This document shows, piece after piece, positions 9,210 to 17,701 of a stretch of DNA of 64,000 nucleotides. Each line of letters starts with the position of its first letter. Position 1 is the stretch's first letter. The DNA is from Lewinellaceae bacterium. Lineage in GTDB: Bacteria; Bacteroidota; Bacteroidia; Chitinophagales; Saprospiraceae. Below the pieces are notes generated by a model. That model did no database searches and was not told the DNA's origin. It saw nothing but the letters and a program-made list of their open reading frames with translations. The stretch lies in the NCBI GenBank assembly GCA_020636275.1, contig JACJYD010000007.1:62001-126000 (forward strand), in the 5' to 3' direction. Both the position numbers and the translations under genes were made by a program.

Positions 9210-9312
9210 TTTTTGAGTTTATAAGGGTATAAGTTTTTGATACTTAAGTATTGTGACAATATTAATCTTATGTCAGAGAACTTAAAAACTTATACCCTTA
9301 TAAACTCAAAAA
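9210..9312. repeat. Inverted pair of the TTATAAGGGTATAAG repeat
   Basis: The roughly 28-bp arm at 9211-9238 (TTTTGAGTTTATAAGGGT then ATAAGTTTTT) recurs as its reverse complement at 9284-9312, with about 45 AT-rich bases between. Single copies occur at 10946-10970 and 40892-40920. It fills the gap between the DCC gene start and the guaB stop, and could also fold as a long hairpin in RNA. Confidence 0.8.
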
Positions 9313-9318
9313 CTGAAT

Positions 9319-10800
9319 TTATCGTGTCGAATAATTCGGCGACTCCTTCGTGATCGTGATATTATGCGGATGGCTTTCCCGGATACCCGCAGCAGTCATT
9401 CGGGTAAACCGGGCTTCTTGCAATTCCCGGATCGTGCCTGCGCCGCAGTACCCCATGCTGGCGCGGAGGCCGCCGAGGTATTGGACCATCACTTCGGCCA
9501 CTGTCCCCTTGAAAGGCACCCGGCCTTCGATACCTTCCGGAACGAGCTTCTTGATGTCGTCTTCCACATCCTGGAAGTAGCGGTCTTTGGAGCCCATTTC
9601 CATAGCGCCTAGGGAGCCCATGCCCCGGTACACCTTGAATTTCCGGCCTTCGAAGATGATCGTCTCGCCGGGAGCTTCTTCCACGCCGGCGAACAGCCCG
9701 CCGGCCATGATGGTATCGGCGCCGGCTGCAATGGCCTTGGCGATGTCGCCCGTATACCGGATTCCGCCATCGCCGATCACCGGCACGCCGCTGCCTTTGA
9801 TGGCCCGGGCGGCATTGTAAATGGCGGTGAGCTGCGGCACGCCTACTCCGGCGACGATGCGAGTGGTACAGATGCTGCCGGGACCGACGCCTACTTTCAC
9901 ACCATCCACACCGGCTTCGACCAGGGCTTTGGCGCCTTCGCCCGTGGCGACATTACCGCCTACCACCTGGAGGTCGGGGAATCGTTTTTTAATGGATCGA
10001 ATGGCATCCAACACGCCTTTGGAATGACCATGTGCCGTGTCAATGCAAACCACGTCGACCCCCACGGCAAGGAGCGCTTCCACCCGGTCGTAGGTATCAT
10101 GGGTTACTCCAACGGCTGCTCCTACCATAAGGCGTCCGTAGGCGTCCTTGCAGGAGAAGGGGTAGTTTTGCACCTTCATGATGTCCTTGTAAGTGATGAG
10201 GCCCACCAGGACGTTATCGTTGTCGACCACAGGCAGTTTTTCGATCTTGTGAAATTGGAGGATCTCTTTGGCCTGTTGAAGCGTCGTGCCAATAGGCGCT
10301 GTGATCAGATTTTTATGGGTCATTACCTCCTTGACCGACCTGCTCATATGCTGCTCGAAACGAAGGTCGCGGTTGGTCAGGATGCCGATGAGCTTATGTT
10401 GATCGTCGATGATAGGAATGCCCCCGATCCGGAAGCGCTGCATCAGGTTGTGGGCATCGCCGACAGTTGCATCGGCGCCCAGGGTGACCGGATCGATGAT
10501 CATACCGCTCTCGGAGCGTTTCACGCTGCGCACCTGTTCGGCCTGCCGCTCGATCGGCATATTTTTGTGAATGATCCCCATGCCGCCCTGCCGCGCAATG
10601 GCAATGGCCAGTTTGTACTCCGTGACGGTATCCATGGCGGCGGAAATGATCGGTACGTTGATGCGGATGTCGCGGGTGAGTTGCGTAGATGTGTCGACTT
10701 CGCGGGGAAGGACTTCAGAATAGGAGGGAACCAGGAGCACGTCGTCAAAGGTGAACGCTTCCTGGACAAATTTATCCGTGAATGTTTTTACGTTTTCCAT
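9319..10800 (-). CDS. guaB: Inosine-5'-monophosphate dehydrogenase
   Basis: Oxidises IMP to XMP with NAD+, the committed step of GTP synthesis. The ATG at 10800 (MENVKTFTDK) is preferred over a TTG six bases upstream, giving 493 aa. The TIM-barrel start is FTFDDVLLVP. Two CBS domains span residues about 98-150 and 158-212. The catalytic loop VGPGSICTTR places the nucleophile at Cys311, and GGLRASMGYCGAG near the end is conserved. The gene is monocistronic, divergent from tadA, with an interspersed inverted repeat at its 3' side. Confidence 0.97.
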   Translation of the reverse strand: MENVKTFTDKFVQEAFTFDDVLLVPSYSEVLPREVDTSTQLTRDIRINVPIISAAMDTVTEYKLAIAIARQGGMGIIHKNMPIERQAEQVRSVKRSESGMIIDPVTLGADATVGDAHNLMQRFRIGGIPIIDDQHKLIGILTNRDLRFEQHMSRSVKEVMTHKNLITAPIGTTLQQAKEILQFHKIEKLPVVDNDNVLVGLITYKDIMKVQNYPFSCKDAYGRLMVGAAVGVTHDTYDRVEALLAVGVDVVCIDTAHGHSKGVLDAIRSIKKRFPDLQVVGGNVATGEGAKALVEAGVDGVKVGVGPGSICTTRIVAGVGVPQLTAIYNAARAIKGSGVPVIGDGGIRYTGDIAKAIAAGADTIMAGGLFAGVEEAPGETIIFEGRKFKVYRGMGSLGAMEMGSKDRYFQDVEDDIKKLVPEGIEGRVPFKGTVAEVMVQYLGGLRASMGYCGAGTIRELQEARFTRMTAAGIRESHPHNITITKESPNYSTR

Positions 10801-10945
10801 GCGCAAAGGTATGTAATTTGAAATTGAAGAACAAAACCAGAACGGGATTGTAAATAGTTTTTATGTTTATGCAGGCATATGTACTTTGTAAACAAAGTAA
10901 CTTATGTTTTTAGACTACAGTGCAATAAGTTTTAAAACGAAAAAC

Positions 10946-10970
10946 GCATACCCTTATAAACTCAAAAACC
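10946..10970 (-). repeat. Single copy of the TTATAAGGGTATAAG family repeat
   Basis: ATACCCTTATAAACTCAAAA here matches the arms at 9211-9238 and 9284-9312. It ends 13 bases before the tadA start codon, so it contributes to that gene's 5' region. Confidence 0.7.
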
Positions 10971-10983
10971 ATAAAAAGAAGAC

Positions 10984-11427
10984 ATGTTCTCCGTATTTAA
11001 TGACGAATATTTCATGCAGCAAGCCCTGCTCGAAGCCCGGAAAGCCTATGAAGAAGGGGAGGTACCTGTGGGCGCTGTGGTCGTCTGCGGCAATCAGGTT
11101 ATCGCCCGGGCGCACAACCAGACCGAACGGCTGCAGGATGTTACGGCGCATGCTGAGATCCTGGCGATCACTGCGGCTTCCGAATATTTAGGGAGCAAGT
11201 ACCTCGACGACTGCACCCTCTATGTAACCCTCGAACCTTGCGTCATGTGCGCCGGCGCCCTGGCCTGGGCCCAGCTCGGCAAACTCGTTTACGGAGCTAC
11301 CGACGACAAGCGCGGCTACATGCGCTTCGGCAACGACCTCCTCCACCCGAAGACCAAACTGGCTTACGGCATTCTGGAACAGGAGTGCGCCGGTTTGCTT
11401 ACCCAATTCTTTGCCGAACGGCGTTAA
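10984..11427 (+). CDS. tadA: tRNA-specific adenosine deaminase
   Basis: A 147-aa cytidine-deaminase-fold enzyme that converts adenosine-34 of tRNA-Arg(ACG) to inosine. The zinc site is H56-A-E58 (VTAHAEIL) with C86 and C89 in EPCVMCAGAL; E58 is the proton shuttle. The C-terminal FGNDLLHPKTKL segment matches tRNA-acting members. The start is ATG at 10984. It is divergent from guaB; its stop overlaps the first of four phased TTAAA words that lead into the lipoprotein gene downstream. Confidence 0.94.
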   Translation: MFSVFNDEYFMQQALLEARKAYEEGEVPVGAVVVCGNQVIARAHNQTERLQDVTAHAEILAITAASEYLGSKYLDDCTLYVTLEPCVMCAGALAWAQLGKLVYGATDDKRGYMRFGNDLLHPKTKLAYGILEQECAGLLTQFFAERR

Positions 11428-11557
11428 ACTTCGTTAAACCCTTGGTTAAAATTTCTTAAACCGGTGGCGCTGTATCCCGGCATCATTTACCTTGGCAGGC
11501 GGAATAATTCAATAAATGACCTGTGCCCCACAGAGGTCCAGAACTAATTTAAAAGCC

Positions 11558-12097
11558 ATGAAAGCAACCTATTTCCTGCTCCCCCTGTCAATGCTGCTCC
11601 TCACTTCCTGCAGCCCTACGCTCAACTATTTCACCAAAGATCTTTACGAGGATAACCGCTGGTCGGACGATGAATTGCGCCAGATCCAGTTTTATCTATC
11701 CAACGACATCGTACTTCGCCGGGAAGCTTCTTCCGGCGATAGCCAGATCCGCGATGGCGAGATCCGCATCCGCAACGGGCGGAAGGTGGAAGAGATCGTC
11801 ATCCCGCGCGGCACTCCGGGTGTTTTTCTCTTCAGTCCCAAGGAAAACCGCTTTGCGGTGAGCTTTGAGAAGAACGACAACAACCGCTACCTGATGTTCG
11901 GCCCCAACCCAAAAGCCGGCGACCGGTTCGTATTGCTGGCTTCCGAATGGGATCGGCGCCAGGGAAAGGTGACCTACGACAATTCTACCTGGTGGGTCGA
12001 CGGCGACGCAGCTTTTGCCAGTCTGATGGTCGACTTGAAGCGCTCGCGAAAGGTCTCGGTCAGATCAAGGGTGGCCCAAGGGCGCACCGTAGAATGA
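11558..12097 (+). CDS. Predicted lipoprotein, 179 aa, unknown function
   Basis: I do not recognise a family. Starting at the ATG at 11558 gives a lipoprotein signal peptide (MKATYFLLPLSMLLLTSC) with a lipobox ending at Cys18. An ORF start 42 bases upstream would bury this signal. The mature part is predicted mainly beta-strand with conserved-looking charged patches (RNGRKVEEIVIPRGTPG, KNDNNRYLMFGPNPKAGD) and WWVDGDAAFASL near the end. It should be membrane-anchored. A terminator overlaps its stop. Confidence 0.8.
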   Translation: MKATYFLLPLSMLLLTSCSPTLNYFTKDLYEDNRWSDDELRQIQFYLSNDIVLRREASSGDSQIRDGEIRIRNGRKVEEIVIPRGTPGVFLFSPKENRFAVSFEKNDNNRYLMFGPNPKAGDRFVLLASEWDRRQGKVTYDNSTWWVDGDAAFASLMVDLKRSRKVSVRSRVAQGRTVE

Positions 12098-12132
12098 AAA
12101 AAAAGAGCGTGCCAATCAGCACGCTCTTTTTT
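12096..12132. terminator. Bidirectional terminator
   Basis: The stem AAAAGAGCGTGC / GCACGCTCTTTT with a 6-nt loop, flanked by A- and T-runs, separates the convergent lipoprotein and pcm genes and touches both stop codons. Confidence 0.9.
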
Positions 12133-12790
12133 ATTTCTTTTCGATGCCTTTCAGGAAAGGTACAAACCGGAAATGATCGAACTGCTCGGTCTTGTACTCC
12201 GACTCACCGACGCGGGTGATGCGCTCCATGCGCTGGATCTCCGTTCCGACGGGGATGACGAGCATTCCCCCAATAGCCAGTTGGTCGAGCAGCGATTGCG
12301 GGACCGCATCGGCTGCAGCCGTGACGAGGATCTTGTCGAAGGGCGCGAATTCCGGTAACCCCTTACTGCCATCGCGAAAATAGCAGCGCACGTTGCGCAA
12401 GCCCAGGCGGCTGAGCAATTCTCTTGTGCGCAAATAAAGGATCTCCTGCCGTTCGATCGTGAATACCCGGGCGCCGAGCAGGGCCAATATGGCTGCCTGA
12501 TAACCCGAGCCGGTACCGATCTCCAGCACTTTTTCCCGCTTTTGGATCTCCAGCAGCGCCGTTTGGTAGGCTACCGTATACGGCTGGGAAATGGTTTGGT
12601 CGCATCCGATCGGGAAAGCGGTATCTTCATACGCCTTTTCTTCAAAGGCCTTTTCCAGGAAGAAATGGCGCGGCATGGCTTCCATAGCCGAAAGAATGCG
12701 CTCGTCGCTAATCCCCCTGCGGCGGATAGAATCGACCAATTTGCGGCGCATGCCCTTATGCCAATATGTATCTTCCGGCAGAGTTGTCAA
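12131..12790 (-). CDS. pcm: Protein-L-isoaspartate O-methyltransferase
   Basis: Uses S-adenosylmethionine to methylate L-isoaspartyl residues in damaged proteins, starting their repair. The family's PIGCDQTISQPYTVA precedes SAM motif I (VLEIGTGSGYQAAIL); post-motif sequences FDKILVTAAADAVP and GGMLVIPVG are also typical. The 219-aa ORF starts at TTG 12790; no upstream ATG exists in frame before a stop. The alternative ATG at 12751 would remove residues (YWHKGMRRKL) that appear conserved in Bacteroidota homologues, so the TTG start is preferred. Confidence 0.93.
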   Translation of the reverse strand: MTTLPEDTYWHKGMRRKLVDSIRRRGISDERILSAMEAMPRHFFLEKAFEEKAYEDTAFPIGCDQTISQPYTVAYQTALLEIQKREKVLEIGTGSGYQAAILALLGARVFTIERQEILYLRTRELLSRLGLRNVRCYFRDGSKGLPEFAPFDKILVTAAADAVPQSLLDQLAIGGMLVIPVGTEIQRMERITRVGESEYKTEQFDHFRFVPFLKGIEKK

Positions 12791-12929
12791 TTTATATATA
12801 CATTTTCAAATGATGAAAATAGGGTTTTTTAACAACCGGCCGTCCAAAAAGTATTTGCTATTTTTGGAGCAATCAAATAATTCGACTTTCACGGCGCGAA
12901 GCGCCTACCGATCTTAAAAGAAATCATAA

Positions 12930-14327
12930 ATGACTGCCATTAAGTTTGGAACAGACGGCTGGAGAGCCATAATTGCGGATGATTATACCGTTGAAAACGT
13001 CATCCGGGTAGCAGAAGCCACTGCGAAGTGGCTGCAACAGCGCCAGGGGAAAAAGGTCGTGATCGGTTATGACTGCCGGTTCGGCGGACAGCTTTTTTCG
13101 GAGATAACGGGCCGCGTTCTCGGCGCCTATGGTATTGAAACGATACATGCCGAAAAGTTTATTTCTACTCCCATGGTCTCCCTGGGTGTCGTCACCCATA
13201 AAGCCGATCTGGGCGTAGTGATCACTGCGAGCCACAACCCGCCATCCTATAATGGCTACAAGCTCAAATCCAGACTGGGCGGGCCGTTGAGCCCCGGCGA
13301 AGTTGCAGAGGTGGAGGCCCTGATCCAGGCTCAGGCGATGAGCGATCTGCCTTCCTGGGAATCCCTGAAAGAAAAAGGGCTCGTGAAGTATGCCGACCTG
13401 GAAAGCGAATACATCGCCCACGTCAACGCCAATTTCGATGTGCCGGCGATCCGGAATTCCAAGGTCCGCCTGGCATACGACGGCATGTACGGCGCCGGGC
13501 AGGACGCCATGCGCATTCTCCTTCCCGGGGCGGTATTCCTGCATTGCGACTACAACCCCTCCTTCAAAGGGCAGGCTCCGGAACCCATTCACCGCAATCT
13601 CCTCGAATTGTCGGAATACATCCAAAGCCACCCGGAGATCAATTGCGGCCTGGCCAACGACGGCGACGCCGACCGGATCGGCATGTACGACGAGGACGGC
13701 AACTTCGTTGATAGCCACCACTTGCTGCTGCTCCTGTTGCTCTATATGGTCCGGTACAAAAAGATGGGCGGAAAAGTGGTGATCACGTTCTCCGTGACCG
13801 ATAAGATGAAAAAGATGGCTCAGATCTTCGGACTCGATTTCGAAGTGACCAGGATCGGCTTCAAATACATCGCCGAGATCATGGCGGAAGAAGACGTCAT
13901 CGTCGGGGGGGAAGAATCCGGCGGGCTGGCCGTCAAAGGCCATATTCCCGAGCGCGACGGCATCTGGATCGGCATGATGGTGCTCGAATTTATGGCTAAA
14001 ACAGGAAAGACCCTGAAGGAACTAATCCGGGAAGTTTACGAGATCGTCGGGCCATTCTCTTCCGATCGCGACGACCTGCATATTCAGGAAAGTCAGAAGC
14101 AGGCGGTCATCCAGGCTTGTCAAAACAACGCTTACGCTGCTTTCGGCTCTTACAAGGTCCAGTCGACCGAATCGATTGACGGCTTCAAATTCTATTTTGA
14201 CGAAGACCGTTGGGTGATGATCCGGCCTTCGGGGACGGAACCGGTGTTGCGGGTGTATGCCCAGGCGCCCACGGCTGCGGAGGTGCGGAAGATCCTGGAT
14301 GCGACCAAAGGAGAAGTATTGAATTAA
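12930..14327 (+). CDS. Phosphoglucomutase/phosphomannomutase family protein
   Basis: An alpha-D-phosphohexomutase (465 aa) that interconverts hexose 1- and 6-phosphates through a phosphoserine. The phosphorylated serine lies in GVVITASHNPPSYNGYK; the metal-binding loop is NDGDADRIGMYDEDG; the sugar loop is GGEESGGLAVKGH; and the phosphate-binding loop is IRPSGTEPVLRVYAQA. The start is ATG at 12930, preceded by an A-rich leader. Whether it acts on glucose, mannose or glucosamine phosphates cannot be told from the sequence. Confidence 0.94.
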   Translation: MTAIKFGTDGWRAIIADDYTVENVIRVAEATAKWLQQRQGKKVVIGYDCRFGGQLFSEITGRVLGAYGIETIHAEKFISTPMVSLGVVTHKADLGVVITASHNPPSYNGYKLKSRLGGPLSPGEVAEVEALIQAQAMSDLPSWESLKEKGLVKYADLESEYIAHVNANFDVPAIRNSKVRLAYDGMYGAGQDAMRILLPGAVFLHCDYNPSFKGQAPEPIHRNLLELSEYIQSHPEINCGLANDGDADRIGMYDEDGNFVDSHHLLLLLLLYMVRYKKMGGKVVITFSVTDKMKKMAQIFGLDFEVTRIGFKYIAEIMAEEDVIVGGEESGGLAVKGHIPERDGIWIGMMVLEFMAKTGKTLKELIREVYEIVGPFSSDRDDLHIQESQKQAVIQACQNNAYAAFGSYKVQSTESIDGFKFYFDEDRWVMIRPSGTEPVLRVYAQAPTAAEVRKILDATKGEVLN

Positions 14328-14361
14328 AGGAGCTGCACCGCACCGGGCGCGATGCAGCCAT

Positions 14362-14820
14362 CTATTCTTTGATCATCGCCGTGTGGAGGATGTCATCCTC
14401 GAAGTATTCCTCTCCAGTGGAGTGGAAGCCCAGGGATTCGTAAAACTTTAGCAAATAAGACTGTGCGGAGAGCTTGATCGGACAACGGCCGAACAGGCGA
14501 TAAAGCGCTTCTATCGCTTGCTCCATCAATTCTTTGCCGTAACCGTTCCGGCGGGCAAAGGGCGCAGTGGCGACCCGTCCGATGGAGGGATACTGGGGGT
14601 AGGAAATGCCCGGAGGCAGGATGCGCGCATAGGCGGCGAGGCGTCCTTCGGCGTCCCAGCCCAGGAAATGCCAGCTTGCGGGATCTTTTCCGTCGTTGTC
14701 GAGGTAGGGACAATCTTGTTCGACGATAAATACCTCCTGCCGCAAGGCGAGGAGCGTGTAGAGTTCTTCCAGCGAGAGCGCGGAAAACGGTTTGCAGTCG
14801 TATCGAAGTTTGGTATCCAT
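14362..14820 (-). CDS. ElaA-family GNAT N-acetyltransferase
   Basis: The 152-aa protein matches ElaA in length and motifs: LYTLLALRQEVFIVEQDC near the N-terminus, IGRVATAPFARRNGYGKEL (acetyl-CoA-binding motif A, R-x-x-G-x-G/A type) and KFYESLGFHSTGEEYFEDDI at the C-terminus. The acceptor is unknown. The ATG at 14820 (MDTKLRYDC) is preferred to an upstream TTG. It is convergent with the phosphomutase gene, and its 5' region abuts a MITE-like element whose 30-bp end begins 15 bases upstream. Confidence 0.9.
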   Translation of the reverse strand: MDTKLRYDCKPFSALSLEELYTLLALRQEVFIVEQDCPYLDNDGKDPASWHFLGWDAEGRLAAYARILPPGISYPQYPSIGRVATAPFARRNGYGKELMEQAIEALYRLFGRCPIKLSAQSYLLKFYESLGFHSTGEEYFEDDILHTAMIKE

Positions 14821-14835
14821 ATGCAAAAGGTCGGT

Positions 14836-15233
14836 AAACGTGAATCATGCGAATCAGGGGCTAAATTTTCATAATAACTTCTTTTTGGGGAGATCAAATT
14901 TGCGCGATAAGTGCAAAAAAAAAACTTCGGACAGGGTTATTAAGTTTCTACCTCACCCCGAAGGGGGTGATACATGAATAGCCCTGGATTTCATCAGGAG
15001 CTATTCATGTTAAATCCCTACCGGGATTTTTTGTCAAGGCACTAAAATTACCCGCAGGGACGGCATGTGAAATAGGTGTTGTCTGCACAATTTTACAATT
15101 AGCTACAGGCCATACCTTCCCTGTAAGAAGTTGGTGCCAAAATATTTTGGCACACCAATGGTGCGCTAAATTTATTTGGCGCGGGATCTGAGTGCCGAGG
15201 AACTTTAGCCCCTGATTCGCATGATTCACGTTT
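14836..15233 (+). mobile_element. MITE-like element A with 30-bp perfect terminal inverted repeats
   Basis: The left end 14836-14865 (AAACGTGAATCATGCGAATC...) is the exact reverse complement of the right end 15204-15233. Trinucleotide GGT flanks both sides, a possible 3-bp target duplication. Inside are an 11-bp-arm palindrome (14972-15010), a palindrome GTGCCAAAATATTTTGGCAC, and a roughly 105-bp block (about 15083-15185) that recurs inverted in element B. There is no transposase ORF, so it would be non-autonomous. It lies 8 bases after the YceI stop and just before the elaA start. Confidence 0.85.
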
Positions 15234-15243
15234 GGTAATGGGT

Positions 15244-16218
15244 TTATCGGGCCAGCACAAGGTCGAAACCTACAGTGACTTCGGGACCAACCTTGATCGT
15301 TCCCATCAGGGCCGTGGGCGGGGCCATATTGAACTCCGTCATATCCAGTTTTTTGGAAACGGATAGCTGCAGATCGCCATTGGCCAGTACTTTTCCCTTG
15401 GCCGTGATGGAAACCGGTTTGGTCGTTCCCGCCATTTTCAAGCTGCCGGATGCAGTGAAAGTGACGCCTCCCGATCCGTCGTTTTTGACATCCGCATTAC
15501 TGAAGGTATAGGTGATATAGGGATTTTTATCCGATTCAAATGCCTTGTACGTTTTTTCGTTCATTATTTTTCCTTCTTTACTTTTCATCCCTTCGACAAG
15601 GATCTTCACTTCCACATTCTTTACAGCGGTAAGCGCATTATCCAGGTATTGAAAAGCCCCCTTGCATTCGATTTTGGTGATCTCCATATCCCACTCGTGG
15701 AGACTGGAGGTGCCGTCAACCACGCCTTTGGCCGATTTTACGGAAAAATTGGTAACCACGGGAGCAGCAGCCGATTGCGAAGTTTTGGCCTCAGCTTTGT
15801 TCTCGGCGGGAGGAGGCGCTACCGGAGGAGTTTCCGTTTTAGGTGCGGGTTCCGCTGTCGGTTTGGGTTCGGGCTTGGGCGCTGACTCGGTTGTGGTCGT
15901 GGTTTCCATTTTTGCGGTGGGTTCTGCCGTTTTCTTGGGCTCGGCATTTGGACCGGGTCCGGTTTTCGTTTGAGCTTCCGGCTTGGCGACCGCGTTGGTG
16001 GTCGTTTCGGATTCAGATTGTAAAACGGGCTCGGTTGCCGTCTCGGGTTCAGATTGTGTAATGGCATCTGAGCCCGTCTCCGGCTCTACCATCGTCGTGG
16101 AGTCGGTGGTTGCGGCCTCCGGGGTGGAGCCGCTCGATGCGGGTTTGCATTGAATGGCCAAAATAGTTAGAACCAGGGATAGACCCAGTAAGGAGAGGAA
16201 TAACAGATGCTTTTTCAT
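15244..16218 (-). CDS. YceI-family lipoprotein with long Pro/Glu/Thr-rich linker
   Basis: A lipoprotein signal (LVLTILAIQC, lipid-accepting Cys24) is followed by about 130 residues of low-complexity P/E/T/A repeats (for example AKPEAQTKTGPGPNAEPK) and then a C-terminal YceI domain (residues about 155-324: FSVKSAKGVVDGTSSLHEWD ... FNMAPPTALMG ... VGFDLVLAR). YceI folds are lipocalin-like barrels that bind polyprenyl or amphiphilic lipids. The linker probably spans the periplasm or projects from the membrane. The linker length is unusual for the family; it is tandem-rich and could vary between strains. Confidence 0.9.
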   Translation of the reverse strand: MKKHLLFLSLLGLSLVLTILAIQCKPASSGSTPEAATTDSTTMVEPETGSDAITQSEPETATEPVLQSESETTTNAVAKPEAQTKTGPGPNAEPKKTAEPTAKMETTTTTESAPKPEPKPTAEPAPKTETPPVAPPPAENKAEAKTSQSAAAPVVTNFSVKSAKGVVDGTSSLHEWDMEITKIECKGAFQYLDNALTAVKNVEVKILVEGMKSKEGKIMNEKTYKAFESDKNPYITYTFSNADVKNDGSGGVTFTASGSLKMAGTTKPVSITAKGKVLANGDLQLSVSKKLDMTEFNMAPPTALMGTIKVGPEVTVGFDLVLAR

Positions 16219-16249
16219 AGGTATTGAAAATTTTGGTATGATTTAAGTC

Positions 16250-17683
16250 TCATTCGGGATGGGGCGGCCAATTCTTTTCCTGCGTATGGCGCAAGTTGAC
16301 CTTTACCCCGTATTTCTTTTCTAAATAATCGGCCATGCGGTCGGCGGCATAGACCGATCGGTGCTGCCCGCCGGTACATCCGAAGGAAATGCTCAGATGG
16401 TCGAAATGGCGATCGATATAGTTTTCAACGGTTTTGGAAACGGTGGAAAAAACGTGTTCCAGCCAGGCATCCATCGTAGATTCCCGTTTCAGGAACTCGA
16501 TCACTTCCGGCGAACGGCCCGTGAGCAGGCGGTATCGCTCCTGCCGGCCCGGATTTTCGATGCCCCGGCAATCAAAAACGAAGCCACCGCCGTGGCCGCT
16601 TTCGTCTTTTGGCACACCGCCTTTCAGGTAGGAAAAGCTCTGGACGAGGATCGTAAGCGGGTGATCAGGTGCTACCCGGGTGGCAGTTGCCGAAGGCAGT
16701 GGTTTTTGCATGCAGAGCTCCAGTACCTTTTTTAATTCGGGAAAAGAAGCAGGAAAATAGGCATGTTCGAGCAACCACCGGATATTTTGCAAGGCGAAAG
16801 GGATGCTCTCCAGAAAGTGCGGTTTTTTCTCCACCAATCCACGAAGGCCGTAAGCGCCCAGCACCTGGAGCCCGCGCAGCAGGGCAAAGCCGTAGTAGTG
16901 CGCTGTAAAGGCTTCCCGGTCAATTTTTACATATTCGGAAACGGCGTCGAGGTAGTGTTCGAGCAATTCCAGTCGGACCTCCTGCGGAAGATTGGCCTTG
17001 GCTTGCCAAAGCAGGGATACCAGGTCGTATTGCAGGGGACCTTTCCGTCCGCCCTGATAGTCGATAAAATGGGGCTGATCGTTGGGCAGCAAGATATTGC
17101 GGGACTGAAAATCGCGGTGCATAAAATAGTGGGGACGGGCGGTGTCGAGCCAGTCACTCACGGCCTGGAAATCCAATTCCAGGGCATATTCATCAAAAGG
17201 AATGTCGAGGAGTTTGAGGAAATAGTATTTGAAGTAGGAGAGATCCCAGATCATCTCCTGCCTGCCGAATCCGTTTTTGGAAAGGGTCTGTTGGTAGTCC
17301 AACCCTTCATGGCCCCGGATCTGCAGGGCCGCCAGTAGTTCTACTACCCGGCGGTAGTCGCCGAGGAGGGTGGGAGTGAGGGTAAAAGAAGCAGCTGTCA
17401 ATTGATCGTAGAGCGACAGGCTGCCCAGGTCCTCCTGCAGGTAGGCGCTATGGTCCTCGCTTTCCAAGAGAATGCCGGGCACCGGCAGTCCTTTTTCCCG
17501 GAAATGGCGCGACAGGTAAAGGAACGCGGCATTTTCCGCTACGTTATCGTATTGCGTGCCAATGACGGCGCCGCCTTTCCCTTCCAGCCGGAAGTACCGG
17601 CGATGGGACGCAGAGGAGTGCAGGATCGGGGTGATACTATCGGGAGGGCTTCCGGCCCAGGTGGTATAAAGTTTGGAAAGCAT
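16250..17683 (-). CDS. Fusion of aminoglycoside-phosphotransferase-like sugar kinase and RapZ C-terminal domain
   Basis: Residues about 1-320 form an APH/choline-kinase fold: N-lobe ATP segment (YFRLEGKGGAVIGTQYDN), catalytic loop HRDFQSRNILL and metal loop FIDYQGGRKGPLQYDL. This lineage includes AmgK, which phosphorylates MurNAc/GlcNAc at the anomeric carbon in wall recycling. Residues about 345-477 are the RapZ C-terminal domain: FDCRGIENPGRQERYR and the signature SFGCTGGQHRSVYAAD. In E. coli that domain binds glucosamine-6-phosphate and RNA; the RapZ N-terminal P-loop ATPase is absent here. A kinase controlled by an amino-sugar sensor is plausible but unproven. Upstream of it on the same strand are obg and adk (18-bp gap to obg). 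Confidence 0.88.
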   Translation of the reverse strand: MLSKLYTTWAGSPPDSITPILHSSASHRRYFRLEGKGGAVIGTQYDNVAENAAFLYLSRHFREKGLPVPGILLESEDHSAYLQEDLGSLSLYDQLTAASFTLTPTLLGDYRRVVELLAALQIRGHEGLDYQQTLSKNGFGRQEMIWDLSYFKYYFLKLLDIPFDEYALELDFQAVSDWLDTARPHYFMHRDFQSRNILLPNDQPHFIDYQGGRKGPLQYDLVSLLWQAKANLPQEVRLELLEHYLDAVSEYVKIDREAFTAHYYGFALLRGLQVLGAYGLRGLVEKKPHFLESIPFALQNIRWLLEHAYFPASFPELKKVLELCMQKPLPSATATRVAPDHPLTILVQSFSYLKGGVPKDESGHGGGFVFDCRGIENPGRQERYRLLTGRSPEVIEFLKRESTMDAWLEHVFSTVSKTVENYIDRHFDHLSISFGCTGGQHRSVYAADRMADYLEKKYGVKVNLRHTQEKNWPPHPE

Positions 17684-17701
17684 TATCCTATTATTGAAAA
17701 C

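Noticed and set aside
9319..9360. Possible tRNA or small RNA after guaB
   Set aside because: No cloverleaf or T-arm was found, and no tRNA was recognised anywhere in the window.
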